Positions 53,876 through 63,710 are shown, counted from the first letter of the stretch. The stretch is 64,000 nucleotides of DNA from Alcanivorax sp. DG881 (GCF_000155615.1 NZ_DS989915.1:2788148-2852147); one strand, 5' to 3'. A program made the numbers and translations. The notes: generated by a model from the letters alone, not told the origin.

Positions 53876-55621
53876 TCAGGGGGTTAGGTCGATGCGGGCA
53901 ACGCGTCGTGACAGGGCGGGGGCGAACCGGCTGAGCAAGCGGGTGCTCCAGGCTTCGGCACCAACCAGAGACAGCGCCGGGTTATGCAGAACTGCCTTGA
54001 GAATGGCCTCGGCCACATCGTCCGGGGAGAAATTACGGCGTTTATACAGCGCATCGGCTTTGGCGCGCTTCTGGGCCTGTTCTTCTTCACTGGCGCCGGC
54101 GTAAACCGTGGCCGTGGCGATGCCGGTGGCGACAAAGCCGGGGCAGATGGCGGTGACGCCGATATCGTGTTCAGCCAGTTCGGCGCGCAGGCATTCGCTC
54201 AGCATGTGCACGGCAGCCTTGCTGGTGGAGTAGGCGGCCAGTTTGCGATTGGGGGCAAAGGCAGCGGCGGACGCCACGTTAATAATGTGGCCGTGGCGAT
54301 GGCCGTCGATCATCTGTTGGGCGAACAGACGCGAGCCGTGAATGACGCCCCACAGGTTCACTTTCAGCAGGCGATCCCATTCCTTGACGCTGGTATCCAG
54401 CACCCCGCCGGCCATACCAATGCCGGCGTTATTGATGACGACGTCCGCGCCGCCGATTTCTTTGCTCACCCAATTGGCCAGTCGTTGCATGGCCTGGGCC
54501 GAGCCCACGTCGACATTGCGAGACCAGGCAACGGCGCCCAGCTCCCGCGCCTGGGCAGCAGTGTCTGCGGCGCTGTCTTCATCAATATCCACACAAACCA
54601 GGTCCGCGCCTTCGGCAGCGAAGCGCAGCGCGGTGGCGCGGCCGATTCCGGAACCGGCGCCGGTGATCACCGCCGTTTTTCCATTCAGCGGGAGGGCACT
54701 GCGGGCTGGCCGCACGCGGGCATGCTGCAGGGCGCCGCTCATGGTGCCTTTCTCAACGCCGCTGACGAATTCGTGGATCCAGTCGGCAATGCGTTCCGGG
54801 TGGCTGAGGGGCACCCAGTGGTTGGCGTTGATGTCGCGGCGGTAGAGTTGATCTGCCCAGAGATGCAGGTCCTCAAATAACTGTGTGCCCACATAGTTGT
54901 CGCGGGTGGGCACGATCAATTGAACCGGGCAATTGGCGTAGCGTTTTTCCGGGTTGATCAGCTTGTTGCGGAAATTGGCCCGATAGAGCTGCACACCGAA
55001 TTTGCCGTCTTTGCCCTGCGTGGGGTTGGCGTCGGGTTCGGCGACATTTTCACGGTGCTTCAGGTACTGCGGCCAGAGTTTGTCGAGGCCGCCCTGCCAG
55101 GCGCTGGGAGCGAGCACGGGAAGATGAAAGAAGCCGATATACCAGGAGCTGAGTACCTGCTTGAAGACTTTCGCCTTGGCGGAGGCGGACAGGTTCAGGG
55201 TGCGCTCGCGCATCCAGTGGCCCATGTGGTCCAGGCAGGGTCCGGAAATCGTGGTGTAGGACAGAATGCGCGATTTCAGCGGCTCGCTGGTGACCGATTC
55301 CCAGCTTTGAATGGAGCCCCAGTCATGGCCAGCCAGATGAAACCCACGGCCGGGGATCAGGGTATCTACCACCGCGAGCAGGTCAGCGGACAGCAGCTTC
55401 ATGCGGTAGTCCGCTTGTGCCCGGGGGGCCTGGGAGGCGCCTGCGCCACGCACATCATAGAGGATCACAAAGTAGTGCTTGGCCAGCTGCTGAGCCACCG
55501 GTTGCCACACGCTGTGGTTGTCCGGGTAGCCGTGCACCAGCACCACGGGCGCCTTTTTGGGGTTGCCGAGGGTATAGGCCTGGAGTGAAACGCCCTGGCT
55601 GTTGACGGTGGTGGGGGTCAT
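53876..55621 (-). CDS. Fusion of alpha/beta hydrolase and short-chain dehydrogenase
   Basis: 581 aa with two enzymes in one chain. Residues 1–~295: alpha/beta hydrolase with HGYPD oxyanion loop (30–34), nucleophile Asp100 in GHDWGS (an epoxide-hydrolase-type Asp) and His268. Residues ~305–581: classical SDR with TGAGSGIG (320–327), NNAG (397–400), Ser451 and the YxxxK pair Tyr464/Lys468. Start at 55621 with CAGGAGCC upstream. It precedes the PF10118 gene. Substrate not known; an epoxide opened to an alcohol then oxidised would fit the two activities. Confidence 0.9.
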   Translation of the reverse strand: MTPTTVNSQGVSLQAYTLGNPKKAPVVLVHGYPDNHSVWQPVAQQLAKHYFVILYDVRGAGASQAPRAQADYRMKLLSADLLAVVDTLIPGRGFHLAGHDWGSIQSWESVTSEPLKSRILSYTTISGPCLDHMGHWMRERTLNLSASAKAKVFKQVLSSWYIGFFHLPVLAPSAWQGGLDKLWPQYLKHRENVAEPDANPTQGKDGKFGVQLYRANFRNKLINPEKRYANCPVQLIVPTRDNYVGTQLFEDLHLWADQLYRRDINANHWVPLSHPERIADWIHEFVSGVEKGTMSGALQHARVRPARSALPLNGKTAVITGAGSGIGRATALRFAAEGADLVCVDIDEDSAADTAAQARELGAVAWSRNVDVGSAQAMQRLANWVSKEIGGADVVINNAGIGMAGGVLDTSVKEWDRLLKVNLWGVIHGSRLFAQQMIDGHRHGHIINVASAAAFAPNRKLAAYSTSKAAVHMLSECLRAELAEHDIGVTAICPGFVATGIATATVYAGASEEEQAQKRAKADALYKRRNFSPDDVAEAILKAVLHNPALSLVGAEAWSTRLLSRFAPALSRRVARIDLTP

Positions 55622-55641
55622 GTTGGCTCCTGAAACATGGC

Positions 55642-55663
55642 AACGTTGCATCTAGACAACGTC
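55642..55663. promoter_or_regulatory. Candidate operator before the hydrolase–SDR gene
   Basis: AACGTTG (55642–55648), 8-bp spacer, CAACGTC (55657–55663), an inverted repeat with one mismatch. On the minus strand it overlaps a TTGACG -35-like hexamer. A TetR-type regulator encoded elsewhere is a plausible binder. Confidence 0.35.
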
Positions 55664-55808
55664 AAGTTTTATCGAATGTATCAGTGCTCAATGTAACGGT
55701 CAATGTGCAGAGAATGGCAATAAATACCCGCTGGTCAGTTCCATGGGTCAAGGACGGGGGAGGCGGTGAGGGAGCAAGGCGGCAGGTCGCGGGGAGGGGG
55801 AACGAAAA

Positions 55809-55830
55809 ACGGCGGCCCGGAGGCCGCCGT
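55809..55830 (-). terminator. Rho-independent terminator after the BOF protein
   Basis: On the minus strand ACGGCGGCC / GGCCGCCGT form a perfect 9-bp stem with loop TCCG, followed by TTTTT. It lies 30 bp past the stop of the gene at 55860–56225. Confidence 0.8.
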
Positions 55831-55859
55831 CAACAAGGTCGGAGCAGGGGATCAGCGCA

Positions 55860-56225
55860 TCAGTTGCTGATCGTCGCGCTCGGGCTGTTGGTGGTGGTGC
55901 CCTTCACTGAGTGCACCTTCTTCACATCCACCACGCTGCGGCCGTCGTCGTGGTCCACTTCACCGGTAAAGGAAAGTTGGGTGCCGGCTTTCAGCGGGCG
56001 GTCTGCCGTCAGGTCATCGTCGAGTTCGACTTCGAATTGCCCTTTGCGATCACGAAGCAAATAACGCTCATCTCCCAGTGCTTGAACCACTTCACCGTCC
56101 ATGCGTACTTCAGTGCCTTCCTTGATGCCCTGAGTGATAGCGGCGCTGTCGGTGGTGATGGTGTCGCCGGCGCTCACGGTGGCGGTGGCGCCCAGCAGTA
56201 CAGATGCAAGAATCAATTTTTTCAT
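55860..56225 (-). CDS. BOF (OB-fold) family periplasmic stress protein, YgiW/YdeI-like
   Basis: 121 aa with a Sec signal peptide (1–19, LLGATATVSA|GD). The mature protein is a small OB fold with the family run IKEGTEVRMDGEVVQALGDERYLLRDRKGQFEVELDDD. E. coli YgiW and Salmonella YdeI of this family help tolerate peroxide, metals and antimicrobial peptides. AGGAGGATGAC upstream is a strong ribosome-binding site. Flanked by its own terminator, so monocistronic. Confidence 0.87.
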   Translation of the reverse strand: MKKLILASVLLGATATVSAGDTITTDSAAITQGIKEGTEVRMDGEVVQALGDERYLLRDRKGQFEVELDDDLTADRPLKAGTQLSFTGEVDHDDGRSVVDVKKVHSVKGTTTNSPSATISN

Positions 56226-56406
56226 GAGTCATCCTCCTTGGTTGATGTCTCAGGGAATTAGTGGGGCGATGGGGGCTGGTCGTTCCTGGTGTTTGTAAAA
56301 GCTCAGTTAAAGCCCCTGCATAACGCTGCGTTTTGCGAGCTGGCTCACAGGTTCAGAAGAGAGGAAGGGCGTGGGGCGACAAATGAGGTGAGGGGCGGTG
56401 AGGGGG

Positions 56407-57373
56407 TTAGCGGCAGTGGCTATTGAAGGTGTGCCAGAAAAGGCAGGGTTGCGCAGCGTGTTTTTCCAGCGCGAGAAACGCTGCGAATGCTTTGCCGGTA
56501 TAGGTATTTTCCAGGCGGAGGCCACTGCGAGAGGCAGCATTCACGGCCTGGGTGCTGGCGGCAGTGGGGTGGCCATAACCGGTGCCCAGGTAGTCGTCAT
56601 GCCATTGCAGGAAACCGGTATCGAATTGTTCCCAGGGTAGCCCCAGTTGTTGCCAGCATTGCCGGGCCATGCGAATGACCAGTCGGGCATTGCATACCGA
56701 GAACGGGCCGAGATGGTCCTGGGCTACCTGCACGGCATGGATGCGGGCATTCAGGCCGCTGAGCTGGTTGCCCACCAGCAGCCCGGCGACGGTGGCACCG
56801 GAGCCGGCGGCGACCACAATGTCAGCGGGGGTCGGGCAGAGGCTGTCGTTGATTTGCTGTTTGAGTTCCAGCATGGCGTTGGCATAGCCAAGGGTGGCCA
56901 CCGGGTTGGAGCAGCCGGCATAGAGGAAGTAGTGGTCGCGGCGAAGTCGTCCCGGGTGCAGGTACCAGCCCAGGGCGGCCCGTAGCAGGCTGTTGCGGTC
57001 GTGCAGCTGGGCGCCGGCCTGTTGCATGCGCTGGCGGTTCTGGTGGACCACGGGGGAATCGGGCTGGGGAAAAGTGAAAATGTCACAGCCCAGTTGTTCC
57101 TGCTCACAGAGTAGTGCGGTGGCCAGTCCGGCGTTGGTTCCGGTGGCCCCCAGGGTGACGACGCGTTTTATGGACCGTTGGCGAAGCTCGCCCAGCACCC
57201 ACTCCAGTTTGCGCAGTTTGTTGCCGCCGTAAGGGTGGGCGCTGATGTCATCGCGCTTGACCCAGCACAGGGGGCTTTGTTCGGGAAGCGGCTCCACCGG
57301 AGTGGGCAGATCGCACAGCGCAACGGGGGCAAGGTTGGCGAGATGCGGAAACCGGGTGAGCAGGGGCCAGCTC
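56407..57373 (-). CDS. PLP-dependent D-cysteine desulfhydrase / ACC deaminase-like enzyme
   Basis: 322 aa (start codon 57375–57373). Fold-type II PLP enzyme with the Schiff-base Lys53 in GGNKLRKLE, the phosphate loop GSGATVAG and the substrate-side LGATGTNAG. Such enzymes act on D-cysteine, D-serine or 1-aminocyclopropane carboxylate; the exact substrate is not evident. Its ATG overlaps the stop of the upstream PLP gene by one base (TGATG), so it is part of a three-gene minus-strand set with two Tat-exported enzymes. Confidence 0.85.
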
Positions 57374-57374
57374 A

Positions 57375-58655
57375 TCAGGCCCCGTTACCCTGGGAGAGCG
57401 GTGGCCACCAGTCGGCAAGGGCGCGGTTATCCCACACTGCCAGGTCGCCGAATTGCAGCAACACGAATTCGCTTTGCGTGGGGCGGAAGAACAATTGGTC
57501 GTCGACCTGTAGAGCGGTGTCCGGACTGCCGTTGTACATCATCTGGTTGGTGCTCACACCGTACACCGGGTTGGCCTGAATTCCCGGCGGGGAAACCGGC
57601 TCGGCCTTCCAGTAGCCGCCGTAGATAAAGTAGGTGCGTCGGCGGTTGCTGTCCCAGCCTTGCCAGAGTTCGCCCAGCGGTAACGGGCCGGGCAGGGCGA
57701 GGCCATCCAGTTGCTTGAGTACCGGGGCGGCAATAAAGGCGGCGGGCTGGAAGTCTTTCAATAGTGGCAGGTCGAAGTCGCTGGCCTTGACCAGGCAGGA
57801 GCCGGCACTGAGTTCGTTGACCACGGCGGTGTTGTCGTAGAGTGCCACTGTGGGGCTGCCGGCGCCGTTAAAGCACAATGTCTGTTGCTGGTAGGCAGGG
57901 TTCAGTTGATACAGCTTGTCGATATAGCGCTGGTAGATGGCTTCGGTTTCCCGGTGGCCCTCTTCTGCGCTCTGGATAAAAGCGGGCAATTTCCCCACGT
58001 GAGCGTCGTAGCCCATGAAGCCACTGAACCGTAGTTGTTCGGGATGGGCCTCGATCAGCGCGATCATGGCGTCCAGTTGTTGTGGGTCGGTGAGCCCGCC
58101 CCGGTGCAGGCCCACATCAATTTCGATATTGATGTTGAGTTGCTGGTTTTGCTCGCGGGCCAGGGCCAGGTATTGCTCAAGGCGAGCGGGTGAATCAATC
58201 AGCCACTGCAGTTGTTGATCCGGTTTGAAAGGGTGGGTATCGCCCAGCTCGGTATAGAAACGGCGGGCCGCCTGGATGGGCATGGGTTTGCCCAGCAGCA
58301 GATCCGCCCCGGGCTCGGCATCGACCAGGGCATTCATGAACGGTTGGTGAAAGACCATCACCCGTTGGCTGCCGGTGTGTGTCATGACTTCCTGAATCAG
58401 CGGTACGCTGGGCAGGGATTTTGCCACGATGCGCAGCTGGCAGTGGCTGGGCAGCATCTGAACCAGGGTCCGGCAGTTGCCAATCAGTCGCTGACGGTCA
58501 ATGAGCATCAGCGGCCGACCGGGGCCGTGTTGTTTCAGGGTGTCGTTCAGCGACTGGAAGTAAGCACTATGGGCTGCACCACGATTGTCCGGTCGCAGCC
58601 ACCAGCCACCCACGGCAAGCGCGCCTGCGCCGAAGAGAAAATGACGTCGTTTCAT
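57375..58655 (-). CDS. Tat-exported alanine-racemase-fold PLP enzyme (D-threonine aldolase-like)
   Basis: 426 aa. A twin-arginine signal opens the protein (MKRRHFLFGAGALAVGG). The rest is an alanine racemase/DSD1-type PLP fold with the cofactor Lys79 (RIVAKSLPS), NIEIDVGLHRGGL, and the C-terminal domain typical of D-threonine aldolase/D-serine dehydratase. Tat export fits a protein folded with its cofactor and a periplasmic role on D-amino acids. Start at 58655; TTG at 58661 is an alternative. It is translationally coupled to the next PLP gene and sits between it and an exported FAD oxidase. Confidence 0.82.
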   Translation of the reverse strand: MKRRHFLFGAGALAVGGWWLRPDNRGAAHSAYFQSLNDTLKQHGPGRPLMLIDRQRLIGNCRTLVQMLPSHCQLRIVAKSLPSVPLIQEVMTHTGSQRVMVFHQPFMNALVDAEPGADLLLGKPMPIQAARRFYTELGDTHPFKPDQQLQWLIDSPARLEQYLALAREQNQQLNINIEIDVGLHRGGLTDPQQLDAMIALIEAHPEQLRFSGFMGYDAHVGKLPAFIQSAEEGHRETEAIYQRYIDKLYQLNPAYQQQTLCFNGAGSPTVALYDNTAVVNELSAGSCLVKASDFDLPLLKDFQPAAFIAAPVLKQLDGLALPGPLPLGELWQGWDSNRRRTYFIYGGYWKAEPVSPPGIQANPVYGVSTNQMMYNGSPDTALQVDDQLFFRPTQSEFVLLQFGDLAVWDNRALADWWPPLSQGNGA

Positions 58656-58727
58656 AAGCAATAACCGATCAAGCGTGTGTCTGCCGCAAAGGCTCGGGAT
58701 GCCTCCCCGGCACGGTCGACTCCCACC

Positions 58728-60086
58728 CTATAAAAACAGGCGTTTCAGATGCGGATTCAGCATCCGCCCCTGTGGATCCAGTTCTTTGCGCACGGCCTGG
58801 AAACGATCAAAGGCCGGGTACAGTTCCGCCAGTTCCCTGCGTCCCAGATTGTGAATCTTGCCCCAGTGGGGCCGGCCGGCGTAGCGGCGCAGGATGGGCT
58901 CTACCACGTCGAAAAGCGGCTGGTAATCCTGCTCGAAGTATTGGTGTATCGACAGGCTGGCACCGGATTGCTGATGGAACATGGACAGCAGATTGTCGTC
59001 GGCCGCGACGTAACGGAATTCAATGGGGAAGAACACGTTGATGTCATGCTGGCGAATGGCGGCACAGACTTCTTCCAGGCAGGCGATGCCCTGTTCCGCC
59101 GGTACCGTGTATTCCATTTCGTTGAAACGCACGGTGCGGTGGTTGGCAAAGACTTTGTTGGCCGGGCCCACATAACGGCTGTCTTCCACAAAGAGGGTGG
59201 AGAGTTTCTGCAGTGTCGGTGTTAGCCAGCCGGCCTGCATGGCCAGCTTGGAGACCATTTCCAGCAGTTCGTTGTCGTCGGCACGGGTAGGACTGTCCTG
59301 GGTGTCACTGGTGATCTCCATGGTCTTGACGATGGCCTGATCACCCAGCGGGAAGGCAAAGAATTCAATGTGGCGGAAGTTGTCTTTTTCCTTCTCCACA
59401 AAATCCATGGCGTCGCGAAGGGGCAAGGTCCAGGTGTGCTCTTCCAGCCGATAGGCGGGGTCGTGGCGAAAACCGATTTCGGTGACGACACCCAGGGCGC
59501 CCACGTTGCAGCAGGCGGCAAGAAAGTGATCGCCATCGGCGGCAGTCAACTCAAGCGGTTCACCGTCAGGGGTGACCAGGCGCAGGGAGTCCACCTGCCC
59601 GGACAGGCTTTGCAAACCCAGCCCGGTGCCGTGGGTGCTGGTGGCAATGGCGCCGGCCAGGGATTGCAGGTTGATGTCCGGTTCGTTGGTGAAGCTGTAG
59701 CCCTGTTCGTAGGTCATGGCGCTGGCCATGGCCAGCCGGGTACCGCCGCCGTAGCGGAATGCGTTGCCGTCAGCGCCGCGCAGTCCGGCCATGGGTTCCA
59801 GGGAAATCAGGGTATCGTCGGTGGGCACGATGCCGCTGAAAGAGTGGCTGCCACCGAAGGCGCGCAGGGTGCCGGTGCTGTTGCGAATGGTGTCGCGCAC
59901 CATGCTTTCATCGGTGGCGTACACCAGTTGCCGGGGGGTGGCGCTCTGGTTACCGGACCAGTTTTGCCAGGTGGGAGCGTTACCTGTGCTGGCGAGTAGC
60001 TGGGCGGGGCTCATTGAGCCCAGGGCACCGGTGGCGGCCAGGGATTTCAGGAAAGCACGGCGGTTGAGTGACGAAAAAGCGGACAT
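58728..60086 (-). CDS. Tat-exported FAD-linked oxidase (D-arabinono-lactone-oxidase-like)
   Basis: 452 aa. Tat signal with RRAFLK at residues 9–14. A VAO-type FAD-binding domain follows (LRAFGGSHSFSGIVPTDDTLI, GVVTEIGFRHDP) and a C-terminal ALO domain ending HWGKIHN-type, as in sugar-lactone and cellobiose-type oxidases. The His in GGSHSF is at the position used for covalent flavin attachment in relatives. Start at 60086 (MSAFSSLN) with AAGGTCG upstream. It precedes the two PLP genes in the same direction; a shared pathway is possible but not shown. Confidence 0.83.
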   Translation of the reverse strand: MSAFSSLNRRAFLKSLAATGALGSMSPAQLLASTGNAPTWQNWSGNQSATPRQLVYATDESMVRDTIRNSTGTLRAFGGSHSFSGIVPTDDTLISLEPMAGLRGADGNAFRYGGGTRLAMASAMTYEQGYSFTNEPDINLQSLAGAIATSTHGTGLGLQSLSGQVDSLRLVTPDGEPLELTAADGDHFLAACCNVGALGVVTEIGFRHDPAYRLEEHTWTLPLRDAMDFVEKEKDNFRHIEFFAFPLGDQAIVKTMEITSDTQDSPTRADDNELLEMVSKLAMQAGWLTPTLQKLSTLFVEDSRYVGPANKVFANHRTVRFNEMEYTVPAEQGIACLEEVCAAIRQHDINVFFPIEFRYVAADDNLLSMFHQQSGASLSIHQYFEQDYQPLFDVVEPILRRYAGRPHWGKIHNLGRRELAELYPAFDRFQAVRKELDPQGRMLNPHLKRLFL

Positions 60087-60177
60087 GGGCGACCTTGTTA
60101 TCTTTGTTTTGCACGATCGTACCATATTTGTGTTTGGGCGCCACTGCTGTGATGTGATGCGGCACCCACCCCGGGGA

Positions 60178-61653
60178 TTATTCCGGGGTATCGATACCCA
60201 GTGATGACCACATTTCATCGACCCGGGTTTTGACGGCGGGGTCCATGCTGATGGCGCGGCCCCATTCGCGGGTGGTTTCACCGGCCCACTTGCTGGTGGC
60301 ATCCATGCCCATCTTGGAGCCTAGTCCGGCCACCGGAGAAGCGAAGTCCAGATAGTCGATAGGGGTGTTTTCGATCATCACGGTATCGCGGGCCGGGTCC
60401 ATGCGGGTGGTCATGGCCCAGATCACATCTTTCCAGTCACGGGCATTCACATCGTCGTCGCAGACAATCACGAATTTGGTGTACATGAACTGCCGCAGGA
60501 AAGACCACACGCCCATCATTACGCGCTTGGCGTGGCCAGGATACTGTTTCTTCATGGTCACCACCGCCATGCGGTAGGAGCAGCCTTCCGGGGGCAGGTA
60601 AAAATCCACGATCTCGGGAAACTGCTTTTTCAGAATCGGCACGAAAATTTCGTTCATGGCCACGCCTAGCACGGCCGGCTCATCCGGTGGTCGACCGGTA
60701 TAGGTGCTGTGGTAAATCGGGTCGCGGCGATGGGTGATGCGTTCCACGGTGAATACCGGGAAGCGTTCCACCTCGTTGTAATAGCCGGTGTGGTCGCCGA
60801 AGGGGCCTTCGTCGGCCATGTCATCCGGGTAGAGGTAGCCTTCCAAAACGAATTCGGCACTGGCGGGGACTTGCAGGTCATTGCCGATGCATTTCACCAG
60901 CTCGGTCTTGGAGCCGCGCAGCAAACCGGCAAAAGCGTATTCGCTGAGAGTATCCGGCACCGGGGTGACGGCGCCGAGAATGGTGGCCGGGTCCGCGCCC
61001 AGGGCCACGCTCACCGGGAACGGTTCGCCGGGGTGTTGCTGCTGCCATTCCTGGAAATCCAGAGCGCCGCCGCGGTGGCTAAGCCAGCGCATGATCAGCT
61101 TGTTGCGGCCAATCAGTTGCTGGCGGTAGATGCCCAGGTTCTGGCGTTCCTTGTTGGGTCCGCGGGTGATGACCAGCGGCCAGGTCACCAGTGGCCCGGC
61201 ATCATCGGGCCAGCAGGTCTGTATCGGCAACTTGTACAGGTCCACCTCGTCGCCTTCCAGCACCTTTTCCTGGCAGGGGCCGGAGTTGGACACCTTGGGG
61301 CTCATGCTCAGGACCTTGCGAAACACCGGCAGTTTTTCCCAGGCGTCACGGAAGCCCTTGGGCGGTTCCGGTTCCTTGAGAAAGGCCAGCAGTTCGCCCA
61401 GCTCACGCAGCTCCGCCACCGAATCGCGGCCCATGCCCAGCGCCACCCGCCGTTCGGTGCCGAACAGGTTACCCAGGACCGGGGTGCCGAACCCCACCGG
61501 GTTTTCAAACAGCAGGGCCGGCCCGCCGGCCCGCAGGGTGCGGTCGCAGATTTCCGTCATTTCCAGATTCGGGTCCACCGGCACCGTAATGCGCTTGAGT
61601 TCGCCGAGTTGCTCTAACTGGGAAATGAAGTCTCGAAGATCGCGATATTTCAT
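60178..61653 (-). CDS. ubiD: 4-hydroxy-3-polyprenylbenzoate decarboxylase UbiD
   Basis: 491 aa prenylated-FMN enzyme of ubiquinone synthesis. Family stretches [19 protein letters not shown] at the N terminus, [23 protein letters not shown], the [22 protein letters not shown] metal/prFMN site, and [22 protein letters not shown] are all present. Length is like E. coli UbiD. It lies after rho in the same direction, separated by rho's terminator. Other UbiD-family substrates are possible, but the sequence is very close to ubiquinone-type enzymes. Confidence 0.95.
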   Translation of the reverse strand: MKYRDLRDFISQLEQLGELKRITVPVDPNLEMTEICDRTLRAGGPALLFENPVGFGTPVLGNLFGTERRVALGMGRDSVAELRELGELLAFLKEPEPPKGFRDAWEKLPVFRKVLSMSPKVSNSGPCQEKVLEGDEVDLYKLPIQTCWPDDAGPLVTWPLVITRGPNKERQNLGIYRQQLIGRNKLIMRWLSHRGGALDFQEWQQQHPGEPFPVSVALGADPATILGAVTPVPDTLSEYAFAGLLRGSKTELVKCIGNDLQVPASAEFVLEGYLYPDDMADEGPFGDHTGYYNEVERFPVFTVERITHRRDPIYHSTYTGRPPDEPAVLGVAMNEIFVPILKKQFPEIVDFYLPPEGCSYRMAVVTMKKQYPGHAKRVMMGVWSFLRQFMYTKFVIVCDDDVNARDWKDVIWAMTTRMDPARDTVMIENTPIDYLDFASPVAGLGSKMGMDATSKWAGETTREWGRAISMDPAVKTRVDEMWSSLGIDTPE

Positions 61654-61663
61654 AGGGAAGAAT

Positions 61664-61694
61664 CAGTTGATAGTGGACAGTTGATAGTTGACAG
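61664..61694. repeat. Degenerate direct repeat between rho and ubiD
   Basis: CAGTTGATAGT at 61664–61674 recurs as CAGTTGATAGT at 61678–61688 with TGACAG after it. It lies 10 bp upstream of the ubiD start, inside its leader. Confidence 0.5.
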
Positions 61695-61712
61695 CGAAAA
61701 GGCAAAAAAAGA

Positions 61713-61732
61713 AACCCCGCCGAAGCGGGGTT
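61713..61732 (-). terminator. Rho-independent terminator after rho
   Basis: AACCCCGC (61713–61720), loop CGAA, GCGGGGTT (61725–61732). On the minus strand it is followed by TTCTTTTTTTGCC. It lies about 38 bp past the rho stop and separates rho from ubiD. Confidence 0.8.
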
Positions 61733-61741
61733 TTACGTGTT

Positions 61742-61765
61742 GCCTGAAGCATGCAGCCTGAAGCG
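61742..61765. repeat. Direct repeat at the rho 3' end
   Basis: GCCTGAAGC occurs at 61742–61750 and 61756–61764. It lies just past the rho stop codon and belongs to the class of short intergenic word repeats. Confidence 0.4.
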
Positions 61766-61769
61766 TCTC

Positions 61770-63029
61770 TTACTTTCGCTTCATGGAATCGAAGAATTCC
61801 AGGTTGGTCTTGGTCTGTTTCATGCGATCGATGAGGAATTCCATGGCGCCGATTTCGTCCATGGGATGCAGCACCTTGCGCAGGATCCACATCTTCTGCA
61901 GCTCATCTTCACTGACCAGACGCTCTTCGCGGCGGGTGCCGGACTTGCGGATATTCATGGCCGGGAACACGCGCTTCTCTGCTACCTTGCGGTCCAGATG
62001 CAGTTCCATGTTGCCGGTGCCCTTGAACTCTTCGTAGATCACTTCGTCCATCTTGGAGCCGGTGTCGACCAGAGCGGTGGCGAGGATGGTCAGGCTGCCG
62101 CCTTCCTCGATGTTCCGCGCGGCGCCGAAGAAGCGCTTGGGCTTTTCCAGGGCGTGGGCGTCAACACCACCGGTGAGCACCTTGCCGGAGCTGGGTTGCA
62201 CGGTGTTGTAGGCACGGGCGAGACGGGTGATGGAATCGAGCAGAATCACCACGTCCTGCTTGTGCTCGACCAGTCGCTTGGCTTTCTCGATTACCATCTC
62301 GGCCACCTGAACGTGACGGGCCGGCGGCTCGTCAAAGGTGGACGCTACCACTTCACCGCGCACCGTCCGTGACATTTCGGTCACTTCTTCCGGGCGCTCG
62401 TCGATGAGCAGCACGATCATGTGGGTTTCGGGATTGTTGCGGGCGATGGACTGGGCGACGCTTTGCAGCAGCATGGTCTTACCGGCTTTCGGCGGGGCGA
62501 CGATGAGGCCGCGCTGCCCTTTACCGATCGGTGCTACCAGGTCGATCACCCGAGTGGTGATGTCCTCGGTTGAACCGTTGCCGATCTCCATGACCAGGCG
62601 CTGGGTCGGGAAGAGTGGGGTCAGGTTCTCGAACAGGATCTTGTTCTTGGCGTTTTCCGGGCGGTCAAAGTTGATCTCGTTGACCTTGAGCATGGCGAAG
62701 TAGCGCTCGCCATCCTTGGGGGGCCGGATTTTCCCGGCGATGGTGTCACCGGTACGCAGGTTGAAGCGACGGATCTGGCTGGGAGAGACGTAGATGTCGT
62801 CCGGGCCGGCCAGGTAAGAGCCTTCAGCGGAACGAAGGAAACCGAAACCATCCTGCAGAATTTCCAGCACACCATCGCCGTAAATGTCGGAGCCATTCTT
62901 GGCGGCGCGCTTGAGGATGGAAAAGATAACGTCTTGTTTGCGGGTTCTTGCCAGGTTCTCGAGGCCGAGTTCCTTGGCAATGTCCAGAAGTTCTCCAATC
63001 GGCTTCTGCTTCAGTTCAGAAAGATTCAT
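61770..63029 (-). CDS. rho: Transcription termination factor Rho
   Basis: 419 aa hexameric RNA helicase, identical in length to E. coli Rho. N-terminal Rho-N helix ([21 protein letters not shown]), cold-shock-type RNA-binding domain ([23 protein letters not shown]), Walker A in APPKAGKT, Walker B VVILLDS and the Q/R-loop region. Typical gene order trxA–rho–ubiD. The 286-bp leader upstream could allow autoregulation by Rho, as known in E. coli, but this is inference. Confidence 0.97.
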   Translation of the reverse strand: MNLSELKQKPIGELLDIAKELGLENLARTRKQDVIFSILKRAAKNGSDIYGDGVLEILQDGFGFLRSAEGSYLAGPDDIYVSPSQIRRFNLRTGDTIAGKIRPPKDGERYFAMLKVNEINFDRPENAKNKILFENLTPLFPTQRLVMEIGNGSTEDITTRVIDLVAPIGKGQRGLIVAPPKAGKTMLLQSVAQSIARNNPETHMIVLLIDERPEEVTEMSRTVRGEVVASTFDEPPARHVQVAEMVIEKAKRLVEHKQDVVILLDSITRLARAYNTVQPSSGKVLTGGVDAHALEKPKRFFGAARNIEEGGSLTILATALVDTGSKMDEVIYEEFKGTGNMELHLDRKVAEKRVFPAMNIRKSGTRREERLVSEDELQKMWILRKVLHPMDEIGAMEFLIDRMKQTKTNLEFFDSMKRK

Positions 63030-63234
63030 TGGCGTCTAATTTGGTGTCTTTGGATGAATTGAGAGGATGCACCACCGCGGTGCTGCAGTTGTTTTGATAA
63101 TCCGGTTTATTCGGAATCTGGCCCGGCAAGCCTAAAGAGGGCCATAAGGAAAATAGGTAACCAGAGGTTCCGAGGACTAACTAAAGGGGGTGCTTTATTA
63201 AAGCTGGTTCTGGAATCTATCACTGTGGGGACCC

Positions 63235-63268
63235 GCATGCAACACGCAACATGTAACACGCTGCAAGC
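63235..63268. repeat. CACGCARCA-type word repeat between trxA and rho
   Basis: GCATGCAACACGCAACATG followed by TAACACGCTGCAAG. Shares the ACGCAACA word with three other intergenic loci in the window. It lies 5 bp from the trxA terminator on the rho side. Confidence 0.45.
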
Positions 63269-63273
63269 AGGAA

Positions 63274-63298
63274 AACCCTCCCCTGAGGGGGGAGGGTT
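63274..63298 (-). terminator. Rho-independent terminator after trxA
   Basis: AACCCTCCCC (63274–63283) pairs with GGGGAGGGTT (63289–63298). On the minus strand TTTTCC follows. It lies 17 bp past the trxA stop and ahead of the rho leader. Confidence 0.75.
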
Positions 63299-63315
63299 GG
63301 GGCGTGCCGGCTTTC

Positions 63316-63642
63316 TTAGAGGGTGCTGTCCAGGAATGCGGTCAGCTGGCTCTTGGACAGAGCGCCCACTTTGGTGGCTTCCACGTTACCGTTCTTGAAT
63401 ACGGTCAGGGTGGGGATGCCACGTACGCCGTACTTCTTGGGGGTTTCCGGGTTGTCATCAATGTTGATTTTGGCAATGGTCAGCTTGTCGCCGTACTCGC
63501 CAACCAGTTGCTCAAGGATCGGCGCGACCATTTTGCAGGGGCCGCACCAGGGGGCCCAGTAGTCGACCAGCACGGGGCCGTCTGCGTTGATGACCTGGGC
63601 TTCGAAGTCCGCGTCGGTCACGTTGATAATCTCGCCGCTCAT
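63316..63642 (-). CDS. trxA: Thioredoxin 1
   Basis: 108 aa cytoplasmic disulfide reductase. Active site WCGPCK (Cys33, Cys36), cis-proline in RGIPTL, and the standard length. AGGAGAATTCA precedes the ATG. A good sigma-70 promoter lies about 70 bp upstream. Next gene downstream is rho, separated by a terminator. Confidence 0.97.
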   Translation of the reverse strand: MSGEIINVTDADFEAQVINADGPVLVDYWAPWCGPCKMVAPILEQLVGEYGDKLTIAKINIDDNPETPKKYGVRGIPTLTVFKNGNVEATKVGALSKSQLTAFLDSTL

Positions 63643-63710
63643 TGAATTCTCCTGATATAAAGGTTTCAGAGATCAGTCAGGGTTGTTAACTGGCCTCTGC
63701 GATGGGGAAT

